Source of the DNA: an uncultured Blautia sp.
Lineage (GTDB): Bacteria > Bacillota > Clostridia > Lachnospirales > Lachnospiraceae
Direction of reading: 5' to 3'
DNA length: 64,000 nt
Assembly: GCA_934373235.1 (NCBI GenBank)
Contig: CAKROW010000007.1
Coordinates: forward strand, 1 to 64,000
Below, piece by piece: positions 27,357 through 35,678 of the stretch. Both the position numbers and the translations under genes were made by a program. The first letter of the stretch is position 1, and every line of letters starts with the position of its first letter. Under the pieces are notes generated by a model that worked only from the letters and a program-made list of their open reading frames with translations, searched no databases and was not told where the DNA came from.

Positions 27357-28196
27357 TCAGCCTTTTACAGCTCCACTTGTCATACCTTCGATTACTGTCT
27401 TGTTAAGGATCATATAGATGATAAGCATCGGGAATACGCTGATCGCGATAGACGCAAAGATCGCACCCCAGTCTTTTGTTCCGAACTCATTCTCAAAATA
27501 GAGAAGTCCGGTCTGTATTGTTTTCAGTTTACTGTCACTGATAAATGTCATGGAGAACAGCAGGTCATTCCATTTGTAGAAGAACTGCAGAACCAGAACA
27601 GTAACTGCGGCATTTTTCATCAACGGGAAAACAATATGCCACATCATGGAATAAATTCCGCATCCATCGATAACACTTGCCTCAAGAATTTCCCTTGGAA
27701 GAGATCTCATATATCCTGTTACAAGGAAGATAGAAAGAGAAAGGCCAAATGCGATATAAGTCAGTACCAGGCAAAGTCTTGTATTTGTAAGTCCTGTATT
27801 ATTGTAGATCTGAAACAGTGGAAGCAGTGCAGTTGCAACCGGAACCATAAGACCCAGAAGGAAAAAGTCTGCAAAGAAATTTTTCATTTTCCATTCCATC
27901 TGTGTTACTGCAAATCCGATGGTCATACTTAAGATTACAATAAAAACAAGTGCCAGTGCTGTATAGATCAAACTGTTTCTGAAGTACAGACCCATGTTTC
28001 CTCTGGTCCATGCTTCTGAAAAGTTCTTAAGGTAAAGTCCCTCCGGCAGCGCAAAGGACGGCTTTGTTACAAACTCAGATGATTTTTTAAATGCACATGT
28101 GAACAGCCAGAAGATTGGATATGCATCAACAATTACAACCAGTGCAATAATGATCTTTTTAATAACGTCCACCGGAGTGATTGTCTTTTTTTCCAT
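27357..28196 (-). CDS. Carbohydrate ABC transporter permease (MalG-type)
   Basis: A 279-residue inner-membrane permease of the CUT1 sugar family. It has six hydrophobic helices and the EAA loop that contacts the ATPase (EILEASVIDGCGIYSMMWHI). It pairs with the permease at 28200-29081, 3 bp upstream. No ATPase gene is in the operon, as is usual for CUT1 systems of Firmicutes that share an MsmX-type ATPase. Confidence 0.93.
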   Translation of the reverse strand: MEKKTITPVDVIKKIIIALVVIVDAYPIFWLFTCAFKKSSEFVTKPSFALPEGLYLKNFSEAWTRGNMGLYFRNSLIYTALALVFIVILSMTIGFAVTQMEWKMKNFFADFFLLGLMVPVATALLPLFQIYNNTGLTNTRLCLVLTYIAFGLSLSIFLVTGYMRSLPREILEASVIDGCGIYSMMWHIVFPLMKNAAVTVLVLQFFYKWNDLLFSMTFISDSKLKTIQTGLLYFENEFGTKDWGAIFASIAISVFPMLIIYMILNKTVIEGMTSGAVKG

Positions 28197-28199
28197 TTT

Positions 28200-29081
28200 T
28201 TATGCCTCCTTTACATCAAAGAAACGGATGATTCTTGTTCCGATAATACAGATCAGGAAAATAACGATGGCAATCGCACTTCCATATCCGTAGTTTCTGT
28301 ACTCAAATGCCACATTGTACATGTACATGGATAATGTTGTTGTTGCACTTCCCGGACCGCCGTTTGTAAGGGCGATTGCGGACTCGAATACTTTAACAGT
28401 ACCTGCAAATGCAAATACAAGACATGTAATAGTGATCGGGCGGAGCAGCGGGAAGATAATGTTCTTGAACATCTGCCAGGAATTACATCCGTCAACCTTT
28501 GCCGCCTCAATAATATCATCCGGAATATCAATAAGACCACCGTAGAAAATTACCGCATAGAAACCTACAGACACCCAGATATCCATGACACTTAAGCACC
28601 CTAATGCTGTGCTTGCCTGTCCGATCCACGGCTGTACCAGATCATGAAGACCGATTGCATCCAGAATACTGTTTAACAGACCATAGTTTGGCTGGATCTC
28701 ATAAATCTTACGGAACAACTGTCCAACAGCTACTGTCGGGAGGATTACCGGGAAAAATGTGATAGTACGGATCAGGTTCTTGAATTTAACAAGCCAGAAA
28801 CGATACATCATGGCAAGTGCCAGTCCCAGCACTACCATACCAAGCATAGTGGTAAGGATATACCGGATCGTTACCATAAGTGATTCGTGGAATTTTGAGT
28901 CGATCAGAAGTTTTGAATAATTCTTAAGGCCGCTGAAGCTCCAGCTAAGTCCCGGTGTTCCTGAATATAAGGAATATACAAAGGACCAGATTACAGGTAC
29001 GAATACCAGTCCCACATAAAGAATCAGTCCCGGAACAACAAACAGCGCAATTGCCTTTTTATTTCCTAATACATGTTTCAT
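28200..29081 (-). CDS. Carbohydrate ABC transporter permease (MalF/LplB-type)
   Basis: A 293-residue membrane permease of the CUT1 family with six predicted helices and an EAA loop (DIIEAAKVDGCNSWQMFKNI). It forms the heterodimeric channel with the downstream MalG-type permease and receives substrate from the 29180-30487 binding protein. Spacing to both neighbours suggests a single transcript. Confidence 0.93.
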   Translation of the reverse strand: MKHVLGNKKAIALFVVPGLILYVGLVFVPVIWSFVYSLYSGTPGLSWSFSGLKNYSKLLIDSKFHESLMVTIRYILTTMLGMVVLGLALAMMYRFWLVKFKNLIRTITFFPVILPTVAVGQLFRKIYEIQPNYGLLNSILDAIGLHDLVQPWIGQASTALGCLSVMDIWVSVGFYAVIFYGGLIDIPDDIIEAAKVDGCNSWQMFKNIIFPLLRPITITCLVFAFAGTVKVFESAIALTNGGPGSATTTLSMYMYNVAFEYRNYGYGSAIAIVIFLICIIGTRIIRFFDVKEA

Positions 29082-29179
29082 CCTGTTTCCTTGCCTTTCT
29101 CATAAAAAGAGTATTGAAAATGACATAACTGTTATTCTGCCACTCCCAATACTCTTAATTAGTCCGTTGATCTTACAGC

Positions 29180-30487
29180 TTAGTTGCTGATTGTATATGC
29201 TTCCTCAATGGAATCCATATAAGCGGCTCCATCCATATCTCCATTTAATACAGACTGAATATTATCCTGTGCAGTTGCTTTTGTCTCGTCATTCATGTAT
29301 GCTTCCCACCATGCGGTAGAAGTCTTTGCATCAGCGATAGCATCAATTACTGTCTGAGTAACAGAGCTGATATCTTTTGTATCTACATCATATGTATAAC
29401 CACGTACTGACTGATACTCGCCCATCGCGTAGTTACCAATGTTCTCAACGAAGTACTGTAAGAATCCTGCCATTGCTCCGTCATATTTGTCCTGAGACAG
29501 ACAAAGGATGTTACCACAGTTTGCAGGAAGCTCGGAAGCTTCGCTTACAGACTCATCAACTACAGGAACTCCCATGAATCCGATATTGTCCTCTCCGGAC
29601 GGGTTTGTCTCCTCATCTGTGATGGAAGATGTGAACCAGCTTCCGTCATAGAGCATTGCACACTGACCATTTAATAACATTCCCTCAGCAGTTGTGTTAT
29701 CAACTGTTGTAGCACCTTCGCCAAAGTATCCTTTCTCTGCCATATCTGCTACCATCTGAGCTGCTGCTACAAATCCGTCATCTGTGAATTTTGTCTCACC
29801 CTCGCATGCTTTCTTAACTGCATCTGCGCCCATTGTACGATATGCGTAAGCATTTACGATACGTGTTGTAGGCCATTTGTCAGATCCGCCTGTTGCGATC
29901 GGCTGAATTCCTTTTTCTTTTAATGTGTCACATACCTGAAGGAACTCATCCCATGTTGTCGGTACTTCCACGCCTGCATCCTCGAATACAGATTTGTTGT
30001 ACCAGAATCCCTCGATATTCATTCCGAATGGAAGATCATACAGCTCATCTGTGTCAGAAAGAGAAGTCATGATACTCTTTGCGCTGTCCATGACTTTGTC
30101 CTCATCGCCCATTGCTTTAAGCTCTTCGGAAACATTTACAACTTTTCCTGCCTGGATCAGCTCTCTTAACGGAACACCTGCTGAGTAAGCAAACAGATCA
30201 GGAAGATCGTTGGATGCTACCAGTGTGGAAATCTTTGTACTCAGGTCTGAAGCTGATACATACTCATATTCATAGCTGAAATTCGGATTTACATCTTTGA
30301 TGTAGTTATCAAGCATTCCTGTAAGGATTTTTCCATCTGCGCTGTCCTCTGCCCAGATTGAAAGGACCTTGATCTTTTTCTCTGCTGATGTGTCAGGATC
30401 TGTTGCTGCGCTTACGCTTAAGGATCCTGCCATTAATGAGATTGCTGTTGCTGCAGCCATGACTAATGCCATTGCTTTCTTCTTCAT
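29180..30487 (-). CDS. Extracellular sugar-binding protein of ABC transporter
   Basis: A 435-residue solute-binding protein of family 1 (MalE-like), beginning MKKKAMALVMAAATAISLMA with a signal peptide cut near SVSA. The body shows the usual pattern: KIKVLSIWAEDSADGKIL, TTWDEFLQVCDTLKEKGIQP, GQCAMLYDGSWFTSSI. No lipobox cysteine follows the signal peptide, so unlike most Gram-positive binding proteins it should not be lipid-anchored. GGAGG lies 8 bp before the ATG. The upstream promoter carries the AAACGTAGGATGTT motif also found before the kinase gene. Confidence 0.92.
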   Translation of the reverse strand: MKKKAMALVMAAATAISLMAGSLSVSAATDPDTSAEKKIKVLSIWAEDSADGKILTGMLDNYIKDVNPNFSYEYEYVSASDLSTKISTLVASNDLPDLFAYSAGVPLRELIQAGKVVNVSEELKAMGDEDKVMDSAKSIMTSLSDTDELYDLPFGMNIEGFWYNKSVFEDAGVEVPTTWDEFLQVCDTLKEKGIQPIATGGSDKWPTTRIVNAYAYRTMGADAVKKACEGETKFTDDGFVAAAQMVADMAEKGYFGEGATTVDNTTAEGMLLNGQCAMLYDGSWFTSSITDEETNPSGEDNIGFMGVPVVDESVSEASELPANCGNILCLSQDKYDGAMAGFLQYFVENIGNYAMGEYQSVRGYTYDVDTKDISSVTQTVIDAIADAKTSTAWWEAYMNDETKATAQDNIQSVLNGDMDGAAYMDSIEEAYTISN

Positions 30488-30543
30488 TTCTCAAAACCTC
30501 CTAATACAGTTCTTTTGTGATATCGTTATCTTTAAGCTGGCTT

Positions 30544-30563
30544 TATTCTAACATCCTACGTTT
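30544..30563 (-). promoter_or_regulatory. Candidate operator and -10 region before the binding-protein gene
   Basis: On the minus strand the motif AAACGTAGGATGTT (30563-30550) runs directly into a -10-like TAGAAT. The identical 14-mer is at 37181-37168, placed the same way against the -10 of the kinase operon. AACRT/AYGTT half-sites give it imperfect dyad symmetry. Confidence 0.55.
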
Positions 30564-30652
30564 CAGATTGATAGTCCGTCATTTTTTTGAAAATGTCCAA
30601 ATTTTATAGAATCCGATTTTTATGTTTGTCACATTTCTTTGGATCAGATCTG

Positions 30653-31723
30653 TCAGTTTTCTTTTGATTTACGGACACCACCTTTAAACTGCATAGGAGT
30701 AACACCCTCTTCTTTTTTGAAGATATTGCAGAAGTACCGGTAATTATTGTAGCCTACCGCCTCGCTCACTTCCTGTACCTTGGCCCCCTTCAGAAGAAGT
30801 TCCTTTGCATGGGCCATACGGATCTGGGTCAGATATCTCACAAAACTGATCCCCACCTCATCCTTAAAAAGAATACTCAGGTAAGCATGGTTCATGTGTA
30901 CCATCTCTGCCATCTCATTCAGGCCAAAATCCTGGCTGTAATTTTGATTAATATAGTCCAGTATCTGTGTGATAACCCTGTGGGAACTTCCGATCTTTCT
31001 CACGGAAATCTTTTCAAAAATACGCTGCAGGATGAGATAGACATACTCATCTACCTCTTCCTTTGTCTTCATCTCTTCAATATTGTTAAAAAGAGGGAAG
31101 TTAAAATCATGTTCATACTGCTTCCACTTCTCATAAAAAGCTGCAGAAGCAGCCGTGATAAGCTTATAACTCTCTTCTTTATACTCCGGCAGACCATATT
31201 CCGCTTTTTTCAGAAGCTGCTGGATCCTCCGTGTTTCCTCTTCCCAGTTTTCCGTATTGCTGTCGTTGATCATCTCCACAACAGCATTGAGGGAAAGTCT
31301 CAGATCCCGGATCAGTTTTTCATTCTCCACATCTGTTTTGCTGGGCCGTTTTTCAAATTCCTCATCTATCTTTTCCAGGGTAGCCTTCAGTTTGTCCATA
31401 GTTACCGGCTTGTCTATATAACTGTGGACTCCCAGCTCCATTCCCTTACGGGCATACTCAAATTCTTTGTACGCACTTACCAGCACAAATATCATATCCG
31501 GATATTTTTTGTAGAAATGTTCGATGACCTCGAGGCCGGAAAGCCCGGGCATACGAATATCTATGAAAACAACATCCGGATGTACATTTTCAATCAGCTC
31601 CAGTGCCATCTGACCATCTGAAGCAGAGCCTGCCATCTCATAGTCCGCGCCGATCCTTTTCAGCATTACACGGATTCCCTCAATGGTCAGATATTCATCA
31701 TCGATCACTACCAGTTTTTTCAT
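30653..31723 (-). CDS. YesN-type response regulator, AraC family
   Basis: A 356-residue cytoplasmic response regulator. An N-terminal receiver domain (1-120) has the acidic pocket VVIDDE and the phosphoacceptor Asp55 in VVFIDIRMPG. A middle helical linker follows, then a C-terminal AraC double helix-turn-helix (about 250-350; FGLNEMAEMVHMNHAYLSIL, KVQEVSEAVGYNNYRYFCNI). Its partner kinase is the preceding gene, 7 bp away. Such pairs commonly activate adjacent sugar transporter genes, here the binding protein and permeases downstream. Confidence 0.95.
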   Translation of the reverse strand: MKKLVVIDDEYLTIEGIRVMLKRIGADYEMAGSASDGQMALELIENVHPDVVFIDIRMPGLSGLEVIEHFYKKYPDMIFVLVSAYKEFEYARKGMELGVHSYIDKPVTMDKLKATLEKIDEEFEKRPSKTDVENEKLIRDLRLSLNAVVEMINDSNTENWEEETRRIQQLLKKAEYGLPEYKEESYKLITAASAAFYEKWKQYEHDFNFPLFNNIEEMKTKEEVDEYVYLILQRIFEKISVRKIGSSHRVITQILDYINQNYSQDFGLNEMAEMVHMNHAYLSILFKDEVGISFVRYLTQIRMAHAKELLLKGAKVQEVSEAVGYNNYRYFCNIFKKEEGVTPMQFKGGVRKSKEN

Positions 31724-31730
31724 AGTTCAC

Positions 31731-33461
31731 TTATATCCTCATTTCATTTTCTGCCAGAATGATCTTTACCCGGGTTCCTTTTCCAGGCTCACTTGTGATC
31801 GTTACTTCTGAATTTTCACCGTAATACAGTTCGATTCTTTCTCTTACATTATTGATTCCATAACCTTTATCCAGCTTGGACATATCATCAATCCCCACGC
31901 CATCATCAATAATGGTAAAGATGATCCTGTTTTCATTTACCTGACCTGTGATCCAGATATTCCCGTCACCCATTTTGGTTTCCAGTCCATGATATACCGC
32001 ATTTTCCACAAAAGGTGTGAGAAGAAGTTTCAGTATCTTCTTTTCCATAAGGTCTTCATCCACCTGGATCTTCAGATGGAATCTGTCTTTGTAGCGCATA
32101 TTTTGAATGGTAATGTATGAGCGGATATGCTGGATCTCATCCTTTACCATGATCAGATTACTTCCCTTGTTCAGACTCAGCTTGAAATTGTCAGAAAGCG
32201 CAGCCACCATTGTGGCGATCTCATCCTCCTCATGGACAATGGCCATACAGTAAAGGGCATCCAGGGCATTATAAAGAAAATGCGGGTTGATCTGCTCCTG
32301 GAGAAGATGCAGTTCCTGCTCTCTCTGCCTGATCTTGGCATAAAGCAGACGTTCCCTTAATACCAGATTATTGTTGACCATTTCTTTAAATTTCTGTCCC
32401 AGAAGGCCGATCTCACTGTCATCAAATTCTTCCGTGATATTACGTGTTCCCTCTTCCACACTCTGCATGGTGCGCTCCAGTTTTTTCAGAGGCATATAGA
32501 TCTTCATGGCGATCATATGTGCCACAAACATACCAATGCCAAACAGAAGCAGGATCATCACCGCGATCAGGATACCCACATTGACCTTCTGTGCATTTAA
32601 TTCGCTTGCCTTAATACCGCTTACCAGAGTCCAGCCATTTACAAAACTTTCCCTGGCACTGAAAATATACGGTGTCTGGGATGTCACTGAAGGATCAGAG
32701 ACATACGCTTTGTAGATCTCTTCTTTATAGCTGTCGTCTCCCTGGAAATAAATAAGGGGATCATCCGTGTTTTCATCGATGACCATAAAGCAGTTAGTCT
32801 TATAATTTCCTCTGTTCTCAAATGCCATTTTGAAAATATTCTTTGATACATTTACGATCAGATAGCCTACTCCGCTACCCTCCTGGGAACCGCGCAGATA
32901 CTTCACTATGGACAATGTATCATTTTTTCCCGTAAGCGCATTACTGCCCAGGATGATTTCTTTTCCATCTGCATCCCGGGCTTCTTTTATCCAGGCCTGT
33001 TTCAGTATCTCTCCGTCCTTATAGAACGGAGTGTACTGTGACAGGTCGGACTTTTTTGAATGAATATAAAGTTTTCCATTAAGGCTGACTGATAATACTT
33101 CCTGAACAGATGCCTGCTGTAAGGTCAGTTCATTTACACTTTTTTCCAGGGTTCTTGTTTCTTTTGAGGAAAAATAGGAACCCGGTTCTTCCCCTGCCTC
33201 AGAAAGAGCATTCATGTAGGAGTCTTTCAGAAGAAGATTTCTCATTCCCTCTATGATACCGTCAAGCTGAAGCTCCACAATATTGTCTGAAGTCTGTAGA
33301 CTGTAATAAAAATCCTGCTGATAATTTTCCACTATGTTATTTGTGGTCAGCGCAAAAATACTGACACCCAGGATCAGCATGGACAGAATGGAGATGGCTA
33401 TGATCGCCACCTGGATCTGCTGCTGAATAGTACGTCTGTTTGTTTTCATCTTGTCAGACAT
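31731..33461 (-). CDS. YesM-type sensor histidine kinase
   Basis: A 576-residue membrane sensor kinase. Two transmembrane helices (near residues 18-40 and 290-315) flank an extracellular sensing region. A HAMP segment follows (MKIYMPLKKLERTMQSVEEG), then the His-kinase domain with LQEQINPHFLYNALDAL, whose His is the phosphorylation site, and an HATPase domain (FVENAVYHGLE, DDGVGID, GYGINNVRERIELYYG). It signals to the response regulator encoded next. Confidence 0.95.
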   Translation of the reverse strand: MSDKMKTNRRTIQQQIQVAIIAISILSMLILGVSIFALTTNNIVENYQQDFYYSLQTSDNIVELQLDGIIEGMRNLLLKDSYMNALSEAGEEPGSYFSSKETRTLEKSVNELTLQQASVQEVLSVSLNGKLYIHSKKSDLSQYTPFYKDGEILKQAWIKEARDADGKEIILGSNALTGKNDTLSIVKYLRGSQEGSGVGYLIVNVSKNIFKMAFENRGNYKTNCFMVIDENTDDPLIYFQGDDSYKEEIYKAYVSDPSVTSQTPYIFSARESFVNGWTLVSGIKASELNAQKVNVGILIAVMILLLFGIGMFVAHMIAMKIYMPLKKLERTMQSVEEGTRNITEEFDDSEIGLLGQKFKEMVNNNLVLRERLLYAKIRQREQELHLLQEQINPHFLYNALDALYCMAIVHEEDEIATMVAALSDNFKLSLNKGSNLIMVKDEIQHIRSYITIQNMRYKDRFHLKIQVDEDLMEKKILKLLLTPFVENAVYHGLETKMGDGNIWITGQVNENRIIFTIIDDGVGIDDMSKLDKGYGINNVRERIELYYGENSEVTITSEPGKGTRVKIILAENEMRI

Positions 33462-33464
33462 ATT

Positions 33465-34286
33465 TTATAATGCCTTTATCTTTAACATCTGTCTTACTTC
33501 ATCAGGTGTCATCGGTTCCATATCTTTTTCACGGAGAAGTTCTGCTGCAGCTTTGATAAGCTCTGCATTGGTTGTACACTGCACGCCGTTTTCCAGATAG
33601 TTGGAATCCTCAAAACCAAGTCTTAATGATACAGCTCCCATATCCAGGGCTTTGCTTACCATCTTAAGGTCTTTACGGTTGGCCTCTGTATATCCCCATA
33701 ATACTTTGCCCTCATCTGGGAATGTCTCATAGAGATATTCTTTCATGTGACGCAGTGCATTTTCTGTTGCAGGCATCTCTCCGCCATGGCCGAATACCAG
33801 GGCAAAAAGGATCGGGTCTACAAAGTGGAATTTCTCATCCAGCTCACGGACTGTGTTGATCATTCCAAGTTCAAATACCTCGATCTCCGGTCTTTTATCT
33901 TCACGGATCAGCTCGCCAACACAGTATTCCACATCATCAATGGGATTCTGATAAACGGCCTTTCCAAGGTTTACAGAACCTACATTTAAGCTGACTGCCT
34001 CTGTGTACGGCGCGTAACAGGGCTGAACTCTCTCTTTGATGGTAAGGTCGGAAACACCGCCTGTGGAAATCTCAACTACAATGTCACAGGCTTCGCGGAT
34101 ATATCTGATTGTTTCATCCATAAGTGTCATATCCGGAGTGAGTTTTCCATGGACGTCTCTTACGTGTAGATGAACCATGGATGCTCCCAGTTTCCAACAT
34201 TCAATAACATCATCTGCGATTTTTCTCGGGTTGATATCTGTATCTGATGCACTTACCGGTGCTACAGAAAGCATTATTTTTTTCAT
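33465..34286 (-). CDS. BKACE-family beta-keto acid cleavage enzyme (DUF849)
   Basis: A 273-residue TIM-barrel enzyme of the 3-keto-5-aminohexanoate cleavage (BKACE) family. These Zn-dependent enzymes combine a beta-keto acid with acetyl-CoA to give an acyl-CoA and acetoacetate. The Zn ligands show as VHLHVRD, and the family segment FGHGGEMPATENALRHMKEY is present. The start at 34286 overlaps the GntR stop as ATGA, with GGAG upstream. The substrate depends on a few pocket residues and cannot be read off; the kinase and racemase-like neighbours suggest a keto form of an acid sugar or dicarboxylate. Confidence 0.9.
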   Translation of the reverse strand: MKKIMLSVAPVSASDTDINPRKIADDVIECWKLGASMVHLHVRDVHGKLTPDMTLMDETIRYIREACDIVVEISTGGVSDLTIKERVQPCYAPYTEAVSLNVGSVNLGKAVYQNPIDDVEYCVGELIREDKRPEIEVFELGMINTVRELDEKFHFVDPILFALVFGHGGEMPATENALRHMKEYLYETFPDEGKVLWGYTEANRKDLKMVSKALDMGAVSLRLGFEDSNYLENGVQCTTNAELIKAAAELLREKDMEPMTPDEVRQMLKIKAL

Positions 34287-34987
34287 AATTTTTCTCCATT
34301 CCAATATACATAATGATCAGTTACAGTCTGAACGATCTTGTCCTTTTCCCTTTTTGAGATTACTTCCAGAATCTCCCTGTGAAGCTCTGCAAAGTGGGAA
34401 ACCTCGCCTTTTTTTATGACCTTGCAGATGGCCTCCAGGCGAGAAGGAACTGTCAGTCTTGTTATATATTCTGTAATGGTCACGATCTGAGGATTGTCTG
34501 AAAGCGCCGCAATTCCTGCATGAAATTCCGTATCTGTCTCCATGATCCGATTTGGATCCGGTTCCTTTTCATTCAGCGCAGCTTCCATCTTTTCCTGAAT
34601 CTCATAGAGATTTCTTATTTTCTCTTCATCCGGATCATTCTCAAGGATCACATTTAAGGTTCCGATCTCAATAACAGCACGAAGCTGTACAAAGTCCTTC
34701 CAACTGTTTTTCTTCAGGATGATCTGATAAAGCATGGGGTCAAGCAGTTTCTGATTATAAGTTTCGCTGACAAATGTACCGTCTGCACGTTTAATATAGA
34801 CAACACCATTTGCCTCCAGCTTCTTGATAGCTTCTCTCACAGAATTTCTTCCGGCCTCATATTGTCTGCATAATTCTACTTCTGTGGGAAGTTTTGAGCC
34901 GGGCTGGAATTCCCCTGAAATGATCCCGGATACGATTCCATCCACAACTCTGTCAACTACTGATTTTTTCTTCCCAGTTTCACTCAT
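34283..34987 (-). CDS. GntR-family regulator (FadR subfamily)
   Basis: A 234-residue cytoplasmic transcription factor. The N-terminal winged helix (about 8-75) contains SGEFQPGSKLPTEVELCRQY and GRNSVREAIKKLEANGVVYI, and the C-terminal all-helical FCD ligand domain contains DTEFHAGIAALSDNP and HFAELHREILEVI. It is encoded inside the catabolic operon, so it probably senses a pathway intermediate. The AAACGTAGGATGTT sites at 30550-30563 and 37168-37181 are good candidates for its operators. Confidence 0.95.
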   Translation of the reverse strand: MSETGKKKSVVDRVVDGIVSGIISGEFQPGSKLPTEVELCRQYEAGRNSVREAIKKLEANGVVYIKRADGTFVSETYNQKLLDPMLYQIILKKNSWKDFVQLRAVIEIGTLNVILENDPDEEKIRNLYEIQEKMEAALNEKEPDPNRIMETDTEFHAGIAALSDNPQIVTITEYITRLTVPSRLEAICKVIKKGEVSHFAELHREILEVISKREKDKIVQTVTDHYVYWNGEKL

Positions 34988-34988
34988 T

Positions 34989-35663
34989 TTATTTTACTGT
35001 TCCCTTCTTCACCAATGCTTTCTTTAACTCGGCAGCTCCGAATCTCGGGCTTGAAAGAACAACTTTGCCGAATTTCTCAGCAATATATTCCTCGCAGTAT
35101 GCCATGCTTCCCTGTGCAAAAAGTACTACGTCCACATCATCTGCGATCTTCTCAATGCTTTCTGCCATTCTCGCGCGGAACTCATCCTGATTCAGGCCAA
35201 ATGCTCCCTCTACCAGGCAGTCAACCAGCTCTACATGCTTTCCGCACTCACGGCTCATACGGAGGATCGTGTTTTTGGTTGGCTCCAGTGTTGTTGCCAG
35301 AGTTGCCACTACGCCGATCTTCTTTCCCTGGCGTACTGCTTCACGGCACATCTCCTCATCTACACGGACGATCGGCACACCGATATATTTTGCCGCATCC
35401 TGGGCTGCATCTGCAACTTCACCTACAGATGAGCACAGGTTTAACATTGCCTCGCAGTCCTCGCCTACTGCCTTCATGTACATTCCGATCAGTCTGGCTG
35501 CTGCCTTCGGTGTAACATATCCTGCATCTCTTGTCTCTGCCAGGATAGAAGGATCCTCAAGGCTGTATAACTCTACATCTTCTCCAAGCTGTCCTTTTAC
35601 TTCTTTTTCTACAAGTTCGATAAGCTCCGGTGTTGTGCTGGTATAAATTAATCCTACTTTCAT
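34989..35663 (-). CDS. Aspartate/glutamate racemase-family protein
   Basis: A 224-residue protein of the Asp/Glu/hydantoin racemase superfamily. It begins MKVGLIYTSTTPELIELVE. The two catalytic positions look non-standard: the first-half motif reads AMLNLCSSVGEVADAAQDAA (Cys present), while the second half reads VVLFAQGSMAYCEEYI, with the Cys displaced. This could signal an isomerase or decarboxylase activity rather than amino acid racemisation. It sits 15 bp after the acid-sugar kinase and 1 bp before the GntR gene, so it is part of the pathway. Confidence 0.8.
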   Translation of the reverse strand: MKVGLIYTSTTPELIELVEKEVKGQLGEDVELYSLEDPSILAETRDAGYVTPKAAARLIGMYMKAVGEDCEAMLNLCSSVGEVADAAQDAAKYIGVPIVRVDEEMCREAVRQGKKIGVVATLATTLEPTKNTILRMSRECGKHVELVDCLVEGAFGLNQDEFRARMAESIEKIADDVDVVLFAQGSMAYCEEYIAEKFGKVVLSSPRFGAAELKKALVKKGTVK

Positions 35664-35678
35664 TTCTTCTGATCTCCT

